Of a stretch of DNA of 64,000 nt, positions 50,609-60,042 are shown in pieces; positions within the stretch are counted from its first letter, which is position 1, and the number at the start of each line of letters is the position of its first letter. Under the pieces are notes generated by a model. The model was given only the letters and a program-made list of their open reading frames with translations, had not been told where the DNA came from and ran no database searches. The position numbers and the translations under genes are program-made. The stretch is taken from assembly GCF_001423485.1 (NCBI RefSeq), contig NZ_LMOD01000003.1, forward strand, positions 62,001 through 126,000. The letters are read 5' to 3'. Source of the stretch: Microbacterium sp. Leaf320 (GTDB lineage Bacteria; Actinomycetota; Actinomycetes; Actinomycetales; Microbacteriaceae).

Positions 50609-51260
50609 TCGGCGCTCCGTCTGCGGCGACGATCCCGTCCTCCATCGCGCGGCGGAGAAGGTCGACCTTGGTCGGCGCCGGGCGCCCGACCTCGACGTAC
50701 TTCACCCTGATCCGGGTGATGTTCTCCTTGGCGGTCGAGTACGCGACCCCGAGACGCTCGGCCACAGCCTTCAGCGGCAGACCCGCCGCGTACAGGCGCA
50801 GCACATCGCGCTCGCGAGAGGAGAGCTGCGCATCCGCGAAGTCACGGTCGCCGTCGACGGCACTCGCCCATTCGACGTTGTTGAGAGCCTCGCCGTCGGC
50901 GACCGTGCGGATCGCATCGAGCACGTCGTCGAGCGCCGAGGACTTGCTGACGACTCCGGCGGCGCCGGCGGCGAGCGCCTCGCGGACGGCCGCCGGACGG
51001 TCGGCGACGCTGTGGATCACGACGCTCGCACCGTCGGTGACGAGCGATCTGACGTTCTCGGTGACCGTCGTGCCGTCACCCAGAGTGAGGTCCAGCACGA
51101 CCACGTCTGCGGGCGGGGCCGCGGAAGCGGATCGCCACTCGATGTACGACACGACAGTGCTGCCGGAGAAGACCACCGTCTGCGCGCCATCACGGGCGAA
51201 CGCTGCCTCCAGACCGAGGCGGACGGATTCGTGATCGTCGATGAGTGCGACCCTGCTCAT
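50598..51260 (-). CDS. Response regulator, LuxR/NarL type
   Basis: A 220-residue DNA-binding regulator. The receiver domain has the acid pair DDHESVR, the phosphorylation Asp in VVVLDLTLGDG (about residue 57), and Lys in VVSKSSALDD (about 107). The C-terminal HTH is LSSRERDVLRLYAAGLPLKAVAERLGVAYSTAKENI (two blocks). A -10 hexamer TAGGCT lies six bases before ATG 51260. First gene of the three-gene operon. Confidence 0.94.
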   Translation of the reverse strand: MSRVALIDDHESVRLGLEAAFARDGAQTVVFSGSTVVSYIEWRSASAAPPADVVVLDLTLGDGTTVTENVRSLVTDGASVVIHSVADRPAAVREALAAGAAGVVSKSSALDDVLDAIRTVADGEALNNVEWASAVDGDRDFADAQLSSRERDVLRLYAAGLPLKAVAERLGVAYSTAKENITRIRVKYVEVGRPAPTKVDLLRRAMEDGIVAADGAPSAH

Positions 51261-51298
51261 CCACCCAGCCTAGTGATTCGCGCGGGTGTCGATCCCCG

Positions 51299-52528
51299 TC
51301 ACCGCGTGAGCAGCGCGACGACCTCGAAATGATGCGAGTGCGGGAACAGGTCGAAGCCGCGGAGAGTCCCCACGTTCCATCCGCGCTCACGGAAGGTGCC
51401 GAGATCGCGCGCCAGTGCGACGGGATCGCACGCGACGTAGGCGATCGCGTCGGGCGCGAGCGCGTCGAGCGCATCGACCACCGCGCGTCCGGCACCGGCT
51501 CTCGGCGGGTCCAGGACCACGGCACCCGCCTTCGTTCCCGCGGGCGCTCCTGCGATGTAGCGGTCGACACGCGCGGTGACCGCGCTGACGCCGAGCTGCG
51601 CGAGGTTCTGCTGCGCATGGGCCGTCGCGCGCCTGCTGGACTCGACCGTGACGATGTCGGTGCCGCCGAGGTCCGCGAGCGATGCGGCGAACAGCCCCAC
51701 GCCTCCGTACAGGTCGAAGTGCTTCTTCTCGGGGTCGACATGGCCGTCGAGGATGCCGTACACGGCACCGTCGAGCACCGATGCGGCGCGCGGATGCACC
51801 TGCCAGAAGCCGCCGGCATCGACCTGGAAGCGTCGATCGCCCACCTGCTCGTAGACGACCTCGGGCGCGGGACGTCGGCCCTGTCCTCGCGCGGGACGCT
51901 CATCGAGCCGCTCCCGACGGATGATCCGGACCTTGCCGTCGCCGGGTTCGACCAGGTCGACGCTGCCCGCCTCGCCGCCGGCGAGCGCGAGCGCGGCCCG
52001 AGCGATCGACGGACGCGCCAGGGGGTGCGAGCCGACGGGGATCACGCGGTGACTGCGCGCGGCATAGGGGCCGACCTGTCCGTCATCGTCGACGTGCAGC
52101 GTGACCCTGGTTCGCCATCCGGTTCCGTCGGAGGAGTCGACCGCCTCGATCTCGGGGGCCTCGAGCCCCGCACCCGCGAACCGGTCGAGGGCCTCGGTCA
52201 GCACCTGGCGCTTCAGGACCCGCTGATGCACGAGGTCGATGTGTCCGAGGTCCGCACCTCCCGGGCGTTCTTCCGGAGCGCGGGAGACGTCGGCCTCCGA
52301 CCAGATGTGCGGTCGGCGGTGCGGGGACGCCTCGAGGACCTCGACCGTCTCCGCGCGCCAGAAGCTCTTCGACTCGTCCGTCGAGTCCTCGGTCAGCCTC
52401 GCACGCACCCGCTCTCCGGGGATCGCATCGGAGACGAACACGACGCGTCCCTCGTGGCGGGCGATGAACGTACCGCCGTGCGCGATGCCGGTGATGTCCA
52501 GATCGAGCAGGGCTGCGGAAGAAGTCAT
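51299..52528 (-). CDS. TrmA/RlmD-type RNA uracil methyltransferase, without Fe-S cysteines
   Basis: A 409-residue class I methyltransferase. The TRAM domain is at 5-60 (DLDITGIAHGGTFIARHEGRVVFV). The catalytic region has DLYGGVGLFAASLADLGG for S-adenosylmethionine binding (about 260), VVLDPPRAGAGRAVVDAL, and the nucleophile Cys in IAYVACDPVALARDLG. The four-cysteine iron-sulfur cluster of E. coli RlmD is replaced by PEERPGGADLGHIDLVHQ. The rRNA or tRNA target is not deducible. TATCCT lies six bases before the ATG. Confidence 0.9.
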   Translation of the reverse strand: MTSSAALLDLDITGIAHGGTFIARHEGRVVFVSDAIPGERVRARLTEDSTDESKSFWRAETVEVLEASPHRRPHIWSEADVSRAPEERPGGADLGHIDLVHQRVLKRQVLTEALDRFAGAGLEAPEIEAVDSSDGTGWRTRVTLHVDDDGQVGPYAARSHRVIPVGSHPLARPSIARAALALAGGEAGSVDLVEPGDGKVRIIRRERLDERPARGQGRRPAPEVVYEQVGDRRFQVDAGGFWQVHPRAASVLDGAVYGILDGHVDPEKKHFDLYGGVGLFAASLADLGGTDIVTVESSRRATAHAQQNLAQLGVSAVTARVDRYIAGAPAGTKAGAVVLDPPRAGAGRAVVDALDALAPDAIAYVACDPVALARDLGTFRERGWNVGTLRGFDLFPHSHHFEVVALLTR

Positions 52529-52534
52529 CCTTCG

Positions 52535-52544
52535 AGGATACGGT
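52535..52544. promoter_or_regulatory. Overlapping divergent -10 elements between the RNA methyltransferase gene and maf
   Basis: Leftward TATCCT (52540-52535) is six bases from ATG 52528, and rightward TACGGT (52539-52544) is seven bases from ATG 52552. The two hexamers overlap by two bases, so the polymerase can use only one at a time. The layout favours ATG 52552 for maf. Confidence 0.55.
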
Positions 52545-52551
52545 GGTGCAC

Positions 52552-53190
52552 ATGCGCGTCTGCCTCGCCTCCACCTCCCCTGCCCGCCTGATGCTGCTGC
52601 GACAGGCAGGAATCGAGCCGCTCACGCAGTCGCCGGCCGTGGATGAGGATGCCGTGGCGGCCGTCGCCGCGGCAGCACGCGGCACCGAACTGCCCCCAGC
52701 CGAACTCGTGCTGCTGCTCGCCCGAGCGAAGGCCGCCGACGTCGCGCACAAGCTCGCCGCGGAAGGCCTCTTCGACGGCATCGTGATCGGCGGCGACTCG
52801 ATGTTCGCACTCGGAGGCCGTGTGTACGGCAAGCCCTACACACCCGAGGAAGCCACCCGGCGCTGGCACGAGATGCGCGGCGCCACCGGCATCCTGCACT
52901 CCGGCCACTCGGTGTTCCGGGTGTCCCCCGGTGCCGCGCCCGTCGAGGCCACCGCGACCGCAGAAGCCTCTGTGACGTTCGCCGACGACATCACGGATGC
53001 CGAGATCGCCGCCTACGTCGCGTCCGGCGAGCCCCTGCACGTCGCGGGCGCGTTCACGGTCGACAGCCTCGGCGGTGCCTTCATCACCCGCGTCGACGGG
53101 GATCCGTCGACCGTGGTGGGGATGTCGCTGTCGACCGTGCGACGACTGGCCACCGAGCTGGGCGTCGACTGGACCGACCTCTGGTCGTAG
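52552..53190 (+). CDS. maf: Maf-type nucleotide pyrophosphatase
   Basis: A 212-residue enzyme of the Maf family, which hydrolyses modified or canonical NTPs such as dTTP and UTP. Landmarks: MRVCLASTSPARLMLLRQAG at the start, VIGGDSMFALGGRVYGKP near 80 (metal and substrate site), and the end TVDSLGGAFITRVDGDPSTVVGM. GTG codons at 52543 and 52546 are possible alternative starts; the -10 hexamer supports 52552. The biotin carboxylase gene follows 79 bases later. Confidence 0.92.
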   Translation: MRVCLASTSPARLMLLRQAGIEPLTQSPAVDEDAVAAVAAAARGTELPPAELVLLLARAKAADVAHKLAAEGLFDGIVIGGDSMFALGGRVYGKPYTPEEATRRWHEMRGATGILHSGHSVFRVSPGAAPVEATATAEASVTFADDITDAEIAAYVASGEPLHVAGAFTVDSLGGAFITRVDGDPSTVVGMSLSTVRRLATELGVDWTDLWS

Positions 53191-53255
53191 GGTCTCGTCG
53201 ACGTTTCTCCTTCTTTCTTGTGGAGAGTCGTCAAAGAGATCGAGTGCCTTCTCGC

Positions 53256-53261
53256 TAGGCT
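53256..53261 (+). promoter_or_regulatory. -10 element of leaderless-type promoter for the carboxylase alpha subunit
   Basis: TAGGCT is seven bases before ATG 53269 with no ribosome binding site. This places the alpha gene under its own promoter rather than that of maf. Confidence 0.55.
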
Positions 53262-53268
53262 GGCAACC

Positions 53269-55035
53269 ATGCCTGATATCGCCAAGGTGCTCATCGCCAA
53301 CCGCGGCGAGATCGCCGTCCGCATCATCCGTGCCGCTCGTGACTCGGGGATCGCCTCAGTCGCCGTGTACGCCGACCAGGATCGCGACGCTCTGCACACC
53401 CGCCTCGCCGACGAGGCCTATGCCCTCGGCGGAGCGACGAGCGCCGAGACCTACCTGCAGATCGAGAAGATCCTCTCGATCGCCCGCCGTGCCGGCGCAG
53501 ACGCCGTGCACCCTGGGTACGGCTTCCTCGCCGAGAACGCCGAGTTCGCCCGCGCCGTCATCGGTGCGGGGATGACCTGGATCGGTCCCTCCCCCGAGGC
53601 CATCGAGGCACTCGGAGACAAGGTCACCGCCCGTCACGTCGCCGAGAAGGTGGGCGCCCCGCTCGCCCCCGGGACCCCCGGCCCCGTGGCCGGCGCAGAC
53701 GAGGTCGTCGCCTTCGCGAAGGAGTTCGGCCTGCCGATCGCGATCAAGGCCGCCTACGGCGGCGGCGGACGCGGGCTCAAGGTCGCCCGCGAACTCGACG
53801 AGGTCGCCGAGCTGTTCGAATCCGCGACGCGTGAGGCCGTCACGGCCTTCGGCCGCGGCGAGTGCTTCGTCGAGAAGTACCTCGACAAGCCCCGCCACGT
53901 CGAGACGCAGTGCCTGGCGGACTCCGAGGGCAACGTCGTCGTCATCTCGACCCGCGACTGCTCACTGCAGCGCCGTCACCAGAAGCTCGTCGAGGAGGCA
54001 CCGGCTCCCTTCCTCACGGACGAGCAGAACGACCTGCTGTACTCGGCTTCCAAGGCCATCCTCAAGGAGGTCGGCTACGTCGGCGCGGGAACCTGCGAGT
54101 TCCTCATCGGCGCCGACGGCACCGTGTCGTTCCTCGAGGTCAACACCCGCCTGCAGGTCGAGCACCCCGTCTCCGAAGAGGTCACCGGCATCGACCTGGT
54201 GCGGGAGCAGTTCCGAATCGCGGCCGGTGGCACCATCGACTACGACGATCCGAAGCCGACCGGACACTCGATCGAGTTCCGCATCAACGGCGAAGACCCC
54301 GGTCGCGGCTTCCTTCCCCAGCCGGGCCCGATCCACGTCTTCAAGACCTTCGGCGGCCCCGGAATCCGTCTCGACTCCGGCGTCACCGCAGGCGACTCGG
54401 TCTCGGGAGCGTTCGACTCGCTGCTCGCGAAGATCATCGTCACGGGCAAGGACCGCGCCGAGGCCCTCGAGCGCTCGCGCCGGGCCCTCGACGAGTTCGA
54501 GGTCGCGGGACTCCCGACCGTTCTCCCGTTCCACCGCAAGGTCGTCCGCGACCCGGCCTTCACCGCCGACGACGGCGAGTTCGGCATCTTCACCCGCTGG
54601 ATCGAGACCGAGTTCGAGAACGACATCCCCGCGTGGGACGGCGAGCTCGAGTCCCCTGCCGCCGCCGAGAACCGCCACACCGTGGTCGTCGAGGTCGCCG
54701 GAAAGCGGCTCGAGGTGAGCCTGCCCGACCGGGTCGCGGTCGCCGCGGGAACCGCGGGGCGACCGGCCGCTGTGCCGCCGTCTCGTCGCAGCCACGCCAC
54801 CTCGGTCAGCGCCGGCGCATCCGGTGACGCCGTGAAGTCGCCCATGCAGGCGACCGTCGTCAAGGTCGCCGTCGAAGAGGGGCAGCAGGTCGTCAAGGGC
54901 GACCTCGTCGTCGTCCTCGAGGCGATGAAGATGGAGCAGCCGCTGCAGGCGCACAAGGACGGCACGGTCGGCAGCATCGCGGCCACCGCCGGTGCGACCG
55001 TCGCCGCAGGCCACCAGCTGCTCACGATCAGCTGA
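53269..55035 (+). CDS. accA3: Acyl-CoA carboxylase alpha subunit (biotin carboxylase plus biotin carrier)
   Basis: A 588-residue two-domain protein. Biotin carboxylase comes first ([38 protein letters not shown]-grasp [26 protein letters not shown]). The last 80 residues are the biotin carrier with the biotinylated Lys in [11 protein letters not shown] (about 553). It supplies carboxybiotin to the beta subunit encoded at 44.8 kb, giving malonyl- or methylmalonyl-CoA for lipid synthesis. A strong terminator follows. Confidence 0.95.
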   Translation: MPDIAKVLIANRGEIAVRIIRAARDSGIASVAVYADQDRDALHTRLADEAYALGGATSAETYLQIEKILSIARRAGADAVHPGYGFLAENAEFARAVIGAGMTWIGPSPEAIEALGDKVTARHVAEKVGAPLAPGTPGPVAGADEVVAFAKEFGLPIAIKAAYGGGGRGLKVARELDEVAELFESATREAVTAFGRGECFVEKYLDKPRHVETQCLADSEGNVVVISTRDCSLQRRHQKLVEEAPAPFLTDEQNDLLYSASKAILKEVGYVGAGTCEFLIGADGTVSFLEVNTRLQVEHPVSEEVTGIDLVREQFRIAAGGTIDYDDPKPTGHSIEFRINGEDPGRGFLPQPGPIHVFKTFGGPGIRLDSGVTAGDSVSGAFDSLLAKIIVTGKDRAEALERSRRALDEFEVAGLPTVLPFHRKVVRDPAFTADDGEFGIFTRWIETEFENDIPAWDGELESPAAAENRHTVVVEVAGKRLEVSLPDRVAVAAGTAGRPAAVPPSRRSHATSVSAGASGDAVKSPMQATVVKVAVEEGQQVVKGDLVVVLEAMKMEQPLQAHKDGTVGSIAATAGATVAAGHQLLTIS

Positions 55036-55051
55036 TCGCACAGAGTCACGA

Positions 55052-55081
55052 CGAAGGCCCCGCCTCGAGGCGGGGCCTTCG
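55052..55081. terminator. Bidirectional hairpin terminator after the carboxylase alpha subunit
   Basis: CGAAGGCCCCGCC and its exact complement make a 13-base-pair stem with a TCGA loop. It also ends nine bases from the stop of the converging membrane-protein gene. Confidence 0.88.
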
Positions 55082-55089
55082 TCATTCCA

Positions 55090-55971
55090 TCAGTCCGCCG
55101 CGGCAGAAGCGCACCACTCGTCGAACATCCGCTGCCCTGTCGGTGTGCCGAGAGCAGCGCGTGCCGCCGGCGAATCGTGCAACCCCCGCAGCGCGGACCA
55201 GACGACCTGCGGATGCGTCTTCAGCATCGCCGGGGCCACGGTGACCGTGGCGGGAACACGCATCCCGTCGGATGCGGTCACGCGACTCGGATCCACGCGG
55301 AGTCTGATGAGCGGGAGCTCGTCCATGCCGCGTCGTGGCTCGGTCATGTCCGGCTCCACGCTGCGGATCGCGCTCCACGGCACGTACAGGGTCTCGGTGA
55401 CACGCATCAGCAGCACCCCGTCGTGGCCGATGCCCAGTCCCATCGGCCGACGGCCGAAAGAATCGGAGCGGTATTGCGTGATGGCTGCGCGCACGGCCGT
55501 GTAGACGAACAGCGCGGCGGTCGCCGCGAGCACCGCTACTCCGAGGAAGGCCTCGGGTCGGCCGGTCAGCCCGATTCCGACCGCCACGATCGTCGCGGCA
55601 GTGAGCACGATGGCCCATGCAACGCACAGCGCCAGGGTGACGACGCCCGGCCGCCGCTCCGGCACGAAGTGCACGCGCGCATCTGGGCTTCCTATCCGCC
55701 CGCGCGTCAGCGTCGCCGCGTCGACCAGACGCGCGCGCCCTTCGACGAAAGGTCTGCGGGCAGCGACGGCGAGGGCCGTGAGACCGAACAGCGCGACGAA
55801 CGCACCCGACCACAGCGGGCCGGCGGCGCCGCCCGAGAATCCGATCATGGCGGCCGCGGCCGCGAAGAGGACTACGCCGAGCCAGAGCATGCCGGTATTG
55901 CGTCGGGGTCGACGTTCAGCCCACTTCGCCGGCCATCCCGGCAACCGTGGCGACGCGAACGAATCCGTCAC
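55090..55971 (-). CDS. Membrane protein with PH-like domain
   Basis: A 293-residue protein with four hydrophobic segments (TGMLWLGVVLFAAAAAMIGF; WSGAFVALFGLTALAVA; VVTLALCVAWAIVLTAATIV; FLGVAVLAATAALFVYTAV). After the fourth comes a PH-like module (GLGIGHDGVLLMRVTETLYVPWSAIRSVEP), as in many actinobacterial membrane proteins of unknown role. GTG 55971 has ribosome binding site GGGGAGG. It converges with the carboxylase alpha gene. Confidence 0.7.
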   Translation of the reverse strand: MTDSFASPRLPGWPAKWAERRPRRNTGMLWLGVVLFAAAAAMIGFSGGAAGPLWSGAFVALFGLTALAVAARRPFVEGRARLVDAATLTRGRIGSPDARVHFVPERRPGVVTLALCVAWAIVLTAATIVAVGIGLTGRPEAFLGVAVLAATAALFVYTAVRAAITQYRSDSFGRRPMGLGIGHDGVLLMRVTETLYVPWSAIRSVEPDMTEPRRGMDELPLIRLRVDPSRVTASDGMRVPATVTVAPAMLKTHPQVVWSALRGLHDSPAARAALGTPTGQRMFDEWCASAAAD

Positions 55972-56033
55972 AGCGCCTCCCCCGCGAAGTCGAACGGCAG
56001 CACGGGATCGGCAGACAGCACGGCCACCGGCAC

Positions 56034-57479
56034 CTAGGAGATGTTCGCGTTGACGAGGTGCATCGCGCGGCTCGCATCGGTGATGCTGCTCGACAGCGAG
56101 GGGTACGCCGCGAACACACGCGAGACCTGGTCGACCGTCAGACGCCGCTCGACGGCGACGGCGATCGGATAGATCAGCTCGGAGGCCTTCGGTGCGACGA
56201 TCACGCCGCCGATGACCGTGCCCGAGCCCTTGCGTGCGATCAGCTTCACGAAGCCGTCCTTGATGCCCATCATCTTGGCGCGCGGGTTCGCAGCCAGCGG
56301 CAGCTTGAAGACCAGTCCGTCCGCGACGCCGTCTTCGACATCCTTCTCGGAGTAGCCGACCGTCGCGATCTCGGGAGCCGTGAAGATGTTCGAGGTGATC
56401 TTGATCAGCTCGAGCGGGATCACGATGTCGCCCAGTGCGTGGAACACGGCAGTGCGGCCCTGCATCGATGCGACGGATGCCAGCGGGAAGAAGTTCGTGC
56501 AATCGCCGACGGCGTAGACGTTCGGCACCGACGTGCGAGCCACGCGGTTGACGCGGACGTGCCCGGTCTCGTCGAGCTCGACTCCTGCATCCTCGAGGCC
56601 GATGCCCGCGGTGTTGGGGATCGAGCCGACGGCCATGAGGCAGTGGCTGCCGTCGACCGTGCGACCGTCGGAGAGCGTCGCCGTCACGCCGTCCTTCGTG
56701 ACCTCGACCTTCTCGGCTCGGGCCTTGGAGAGCACCGTCATGCCGCCGCGCTTGAAGACCTTCTCGAGCACGCGTGCGGCATCCTGGTCCTCGCCAGGCA
56801 GCACCTGGTCGCGGCTGGAGACGAGCGTCACCTTCGCGCCGAGGTTCATGTAGGCGGAGGCGAACTCTGCACCGGTCACACCCGAGCCGACGACGATGAG
56901 GTGCTCGGGGAGCGCCTTCATGTCGTAGAGCTGGGTCCAGGTGAGGATGCGCTTGCCGTCGGGCTTCGCCGAATCCAGCTCGCGCGGCGACGCACCGACC
57001 GCGACGATGATCGTGTCGGCCTCGATGCGGTCGAAGTCGGTGCCCTTCTGCCCCGTGGACACGATGATCGCGTTCGGCCCCTCGAGCCGACCGTGGCCGG
57101 AGAGGATGCGCACACCGGCCTCGAGCAGAGTGGTGCGCATGTCCTCGGACTGCTGACCGGCGAGGGCGATGAGGCGCTTGTTCACGGCTGCGAGGTTGAT
57201 CGCGATCTCGGGCTTGAGCGGCTTGCCGTGCTCGCCCTTGGCGTAGAACTGCACACCGAGATCCGAGGCCTCGGAGATCGCGACCGCGGCGTCCGCCGTG
57301 GCGATCAGGCTCTTCGAGGGGACGACGTCGGTGAGCACTGCCGCACCACCCACGCCGACGCGCTCGACCAGGGTCACCTCGGCTCCGAGCTGAGCGGCTG
57401 CGAGTGCCGCTTCGTAACCGCCGGGACCGCCACCGAGGACGGCGACGCGCTGAGTGCGCTCAAAAGGGGTGGAAGACAT
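56034..57479 (-). CDS. lpdA: LpdA-like NAD(P)H-quinone reductase (flavoprotein without redox cysteines)
   Basis: A 481-residue member of the pyridine nucleotide-disulfide oxidoreductases. FAD binding is by VAVLGGGPGGYEAALAAA; NAD(P) binding by LIVVGSGVTGAEFASAY; the second FAD motif is NVYAVGDCTN. Where dihydrolipoamide dehydrogenase has two cysteines, this protein reads VGGAAVLTDVVPSKSLI, with none. The same feature marks LpdA (Rv3303c) of M. tuberculosis, a quinone reductase. The C-terminal dimer domain lacks the usual His-Glu pair. ATG 57488 is an alternative start. Confidence 0.9.
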   Translation of the reverse strand: MSSTPFERTQRVAVLGGGPGGYEAALAAAQLGAEVTLVERVGVGGAAVLTDVVPSKSLIATADAAVAISEASDLGVQFYAKGEHGKPLKPEIAINLAAVNKRLIALAGQQSEDMRTTLLEAGVRILSGHGRLEGPNAIIVSTGQKGTDFDRIEADTIIVAVGASPRELDSAKPDGKRILTWTQLYDMKALPEHLIVVGSGVTGAEFASAYMNLGAKVTLVSSRDQVLPGEDQDAARVLEKVFKRGGMTVLSKARAEKVEVTKDGVTATLSDGRTVDGSHCLMAVGSIPNTAGIGLEDAGVELDETGHVRVNRVARTSVPNVYAVGDCTNFFPLASVASMQGRTAVFHALGDIVIPLELIKITSNIFTAPEIATVGYSEKDVEDGVADGLVFKLPLAANPRAKMMGIKDGFVKLIARKGSGTVIGGVIVAPKASELIYPIAVAVERRLTVDQVSRVFAAYPSLSSSITDASRAMHLVNANIS

Positions 57480-57524
57480 GATCTCCATTCTTCCGCAATC
57501 CTGGCCCCGGAGCCTGCACCTTCC

Positions 57525-57530
57525 TAGAGT
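57525..57530 (+). promoter_or_regulatory. -10 element of leaderless-type promoter for purine nucleoside phosphorylase
   Basis: TAGAGT is six bases before ATG 57537, without a ribosome binding site. Confidence 0.55.
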
Positions 57531-57536
57531 GGATCC

Positions 57537-58370
57537 ATGTCCGAAACACACAGCAACCCCCTCGACGACCCGAATGCGAACCCGTTCGAGGTCGCAGCCG
57601 ACGCAGCCGCCGACATCGCGCGCCTGACCGGAGTCGAGAATCACGACATCGCCCTCACGCTCGGCAGCGGCTGGGGCAAGGCCGCCGACATCATCGGCGA
57701 GACCATCGCGACCATCCCCGCGACCGAGGTCACCGGCTTCTCGAAGCCCGCTCTCGAGGGCCACGTCGGGACCCTTCGCAGCATCCGCACCCCTGACGGC
57801 AAGAACGTGCTCGTCATCGGCGCCCGCACCCACTACTACGAGGGCCACGGCGTCCGCCGTGTCGTGCACTCGGTCCGCACCGCCGCGGCCACGGGGGCAA
57901 AGATCATGGTCCTCACCAACGGTGCCGGCGGCATCCGCGAGACCTGGACGCCCGGACAGCCCGTGCTGATCAGCGACCACATCAACCTCACGGCCGACTC
58001 CCCGCTCGAGGGCGCGACCTTCATCGACCTCACCGATCTCTACGCGAAGCGCCTGCGCGACATCGCTCGCAGCGTCGACCCCTCGCTCGACGAGGGCGTC
58101 TACACGCAGTTCCGCGGCCCGCACTACGAGACCCCGGCCGAGGTGCAGATGGCGAAGCACATCGGCGGCCACATCGTCGGCATGTCGACCGCGCTCGAGG
58201 CGATCGCCGCACGAGAAGCCGGCATGGAGATCCTCGGCTTCTCGCTCATCACGAACCTCGCCGCCGGCATCCAGAAGACGCCGCTCAGCCATGCCGAGGT
58301 CATCGAGGCCGGTCGCGAGGCGGAGCCTGTGATCTCGGCTCTGCTCGCCCGAGTGGTCGAGGCGCTGTGA
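57537..58370 (+). CDS. punA: Purine-nucleoside phosphorylase
   Basis: A 277-residue trimeric-type purine nucleoside phosphorylase. Phosphate and base-binding motifs: LTLGSGWGKAAD (about 40), GARTHYYEGHG (about 87), VLTNGAGGIRETW, RGPHYETPAEVQM, GMSTALEAIAAREAG and TNLAAG at the end. It splits (deoxy)inosine and guanosine to base and pentose-1-phosphate. The next gene, a hexomutase-family enzyme, overlaps the stop by four bases and may convert the pentose-1-phosphate. Confidence 0.95.
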   Translation: MSETHSNPLDDPNANPFEVAADAAADIARLTGVENHDIALTLGSGWGKAADIIGETIATIPATEVTGFSKPALEGHVGTLRSIRTPDGKNVLVIGARTHYYEGHGVRRVVHSVRTAAATGAKIMVLTNGAGGIRETWTPGQPVLISDHINLTADSPLEGATFIDLTDLYAKRLRDIARSVDPSLDEGVYTQFRGPHYETPAEVQMAKHIGGHIVGMSTALEAIAAREAGMEILGFSLITNLAAGIQKTPLSHAEVIEAGREAEPVISALLARVVEAL

Positions 58371-60037
58371 GCGACGAGCGCCTCGCACAGGCTCGTGCCT
58401 GGATGCGGCAGGACCCCGACCACGAGACCCGCGACGAGCTCGCCGCGGTGATCACCCGCGCAGCGAGCGGCGACGAGACAGCGATCGCCGATCTCGACGA
58501 TCGCTTCAGCACGCGCCTCGCATTCGGCACCGCAGGGCTCCGCGGCGCGCTCGGGGCGGGCAGCAACCGCATGAACCGCGTGCTCGTCGCCCAGGCGGCG
58601 GCCGGGTTCGCCTCTTACCTGCGCGAGCGGGCGCATGGCGGCACCCCGACCGTGATCATCGGCTACGACGGTCGCCGCAACTCCCGGGTGTTCGCCACCG
58701 ACTCCGCCGAGCTGTTCGCCGGTGCCGGGCTCCGCGCGATCCTGCTCCCGCGCCTTCTGCCCACCCCGGTGCTCGCCTTCGCGGTACGGCACCTCGGGGC
58801 GGATGCCGGGGTCATGGTCACGGCCTCGCACAATCCCCCGAACGACAACGGCTACAAGGTGTACCTGGGCGGCGCCGATCAGGGCTCGCAGATCGTCGCA
58901 CCGGCGGATGCCGAGATCGCCGCACACATCCAGCGGATCGCCGACGCGGATGACGTCGCTGCTCTCCCCCGGTCGAACGACTACGAGACGGCAGACGAGG
59001 ACGTCGTCGACGCGTATGTCGCGGCGACCGCCGCGGTGGCACCTGCTCCCGCATCCGCGTCGGACATCCGGTGGGTCTACACCGCGATGCACGGCGTCGG
59101 ATGGGAGACCCTGTCGAAGATCGTCGCCGCCGCCGGCTACCCTCAGCCGATGGTCGTCGGAGAGCAGCTGAAGCCCGACGCCACGTTCCGCACCGTGTCG
59201 TTCCCCAACCCGGAGGAGCCGGGGGCGATGGATCTCTCGTTCGCCCGGGCCCGGCGGGTCCAGGCGGATTTCATCCTGGCGAACGATCCGGACGCCGACC
59301 GCCTCGCGGTCGCGATCCCCGATGCCTCGTCCGAGAACGGCTGGCGTCGCCTCACCGGCAACGAGGTGGGCCTCCTGCTCGGAGCGCGCGCCGCGAAGGC
59401 GGCTGCGGGCACACCCGGCGCATCCCTGGCCTGCTCGCTCGTCTCCTCCCCCGGTCTCGGCGCGGTCGCGGCGCATCACGGCCTCGACTTCCACGAGACG
59501 CTCACGGGCTTCAAGTGGATCTCGCGCGCCCCCGGTATCGTCTTCGGATTCGAGGAAGCCCTCGGCTACCTCGTGAACCCCGAGACGGTTCGCGACAAGG
59601 ACGGCATCTCGGCAGCCGTGGCGATCCTCGGTCTCGCGGCCGAGGCGCACGAGCGAGGGAAGTCGCTGGCAGATCTCCTGGCTGAGCTCGGCGACACCTA
59701 CGGCCACTTCGCCAGCGGTCAGGTGTCGGTGCGCGTCGACGATCTCTCGGTGATCGGCACCGTGATGCTGTCGCTGCGCACGCTGCCTCCGTCGCAGTTC
59801 GGCGGGCACTCCATCGCCTCGACGGAGGATCTGCTGCAGGCGGACCCAGGGCAGCCGTCCGGCGACGTGCTGCGTTACCGCCTCACCGACGGATCCCGGA
59901 TCATCGTGCGCCCCAGCGGCACCGAGCCCAAGCTCAAGGTCTACATCGACGCGAAGGCCGAGTCGGCCGCACGCGCCGCCGAGATCGTGCGCGAGCTCGA
60001 TGCCGCCGTGCGGAGTCTCCTGGAAGAACGCTCGTAG
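58367..60037 (+). CDS. Phosphohexomutase/phosphopentomutase family enzyme
   Basis: A 556-residue alpha-D-phosphohexomutase protein. Motifs: FGTAGLRGALGAGSNRMN (about 48), the phosphoserine loop VTASHNPPNDNGYK (about 150), metal loop NDPDADRLAVA (about 305), sugar loop GFEEALGY (about 395), and phosphate site RPSGTEPKLKVY at the C-terminus. The size and FGTAGLRG start fit the Pgm2 branch acting on pentose or hexose phosphates. Linkage to punA suggests ribose-1-phosphate isomerisation; that is inference. Confidence 0.92.
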   Translation: MSDERLAQARAWMRQDPDHETRDELAAVITRAASGDETAIADLDDRFSTRLAFGTAGLRGALGAGSNRMNRVLVAQAAAGFASYLRERAHGGTPTVIIGYDGRRNSRVFATDSAELFAGAGLRAILLPRLLPTPVLAFAVRHLGADAGVMVTASHNPPNDNGYKVYLGGADQGSQIVAPADAEIAAHIQRIADADDVAALPRSNDYETADEDVVDAYVAATAAVAPAPASASDIRWVYTAMHGVGWETLSKIVAAAGYPQPMVVGEQLKPDATFRTVSFPNPEEPGAMDLSFARARRVQADFILANDPDADRLAVAIPDASSENGWRRLTGNEVGLLLGARAAKAAAGTPGASLACSLVSSPGLGAVAAHHGLDFHETLTGFKWISRAPGIVFGFEEALGYLVNPETVRDKDGISAAVAILGLAAEAHERGKSLADLLAELGDTYGHFASGQVSVRVDDLSVIGTVMLSLRTLPPSQFGGHSIASTEDLLQADPGQPSGDVLRYRLTDGSRIIVRPSGTEPKLKVYIDAKAESAARAAEIVRELDAAVRSLLEERS

Positions 60038-60042
60038 GTCGC

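Noticed and set aside
55947..57527. Long plus-strand open frame opposite lpdA
   Set aside because: No motif, and it would overlap two well-supported genes; the FAD and NAD motifs are on the minus strand.
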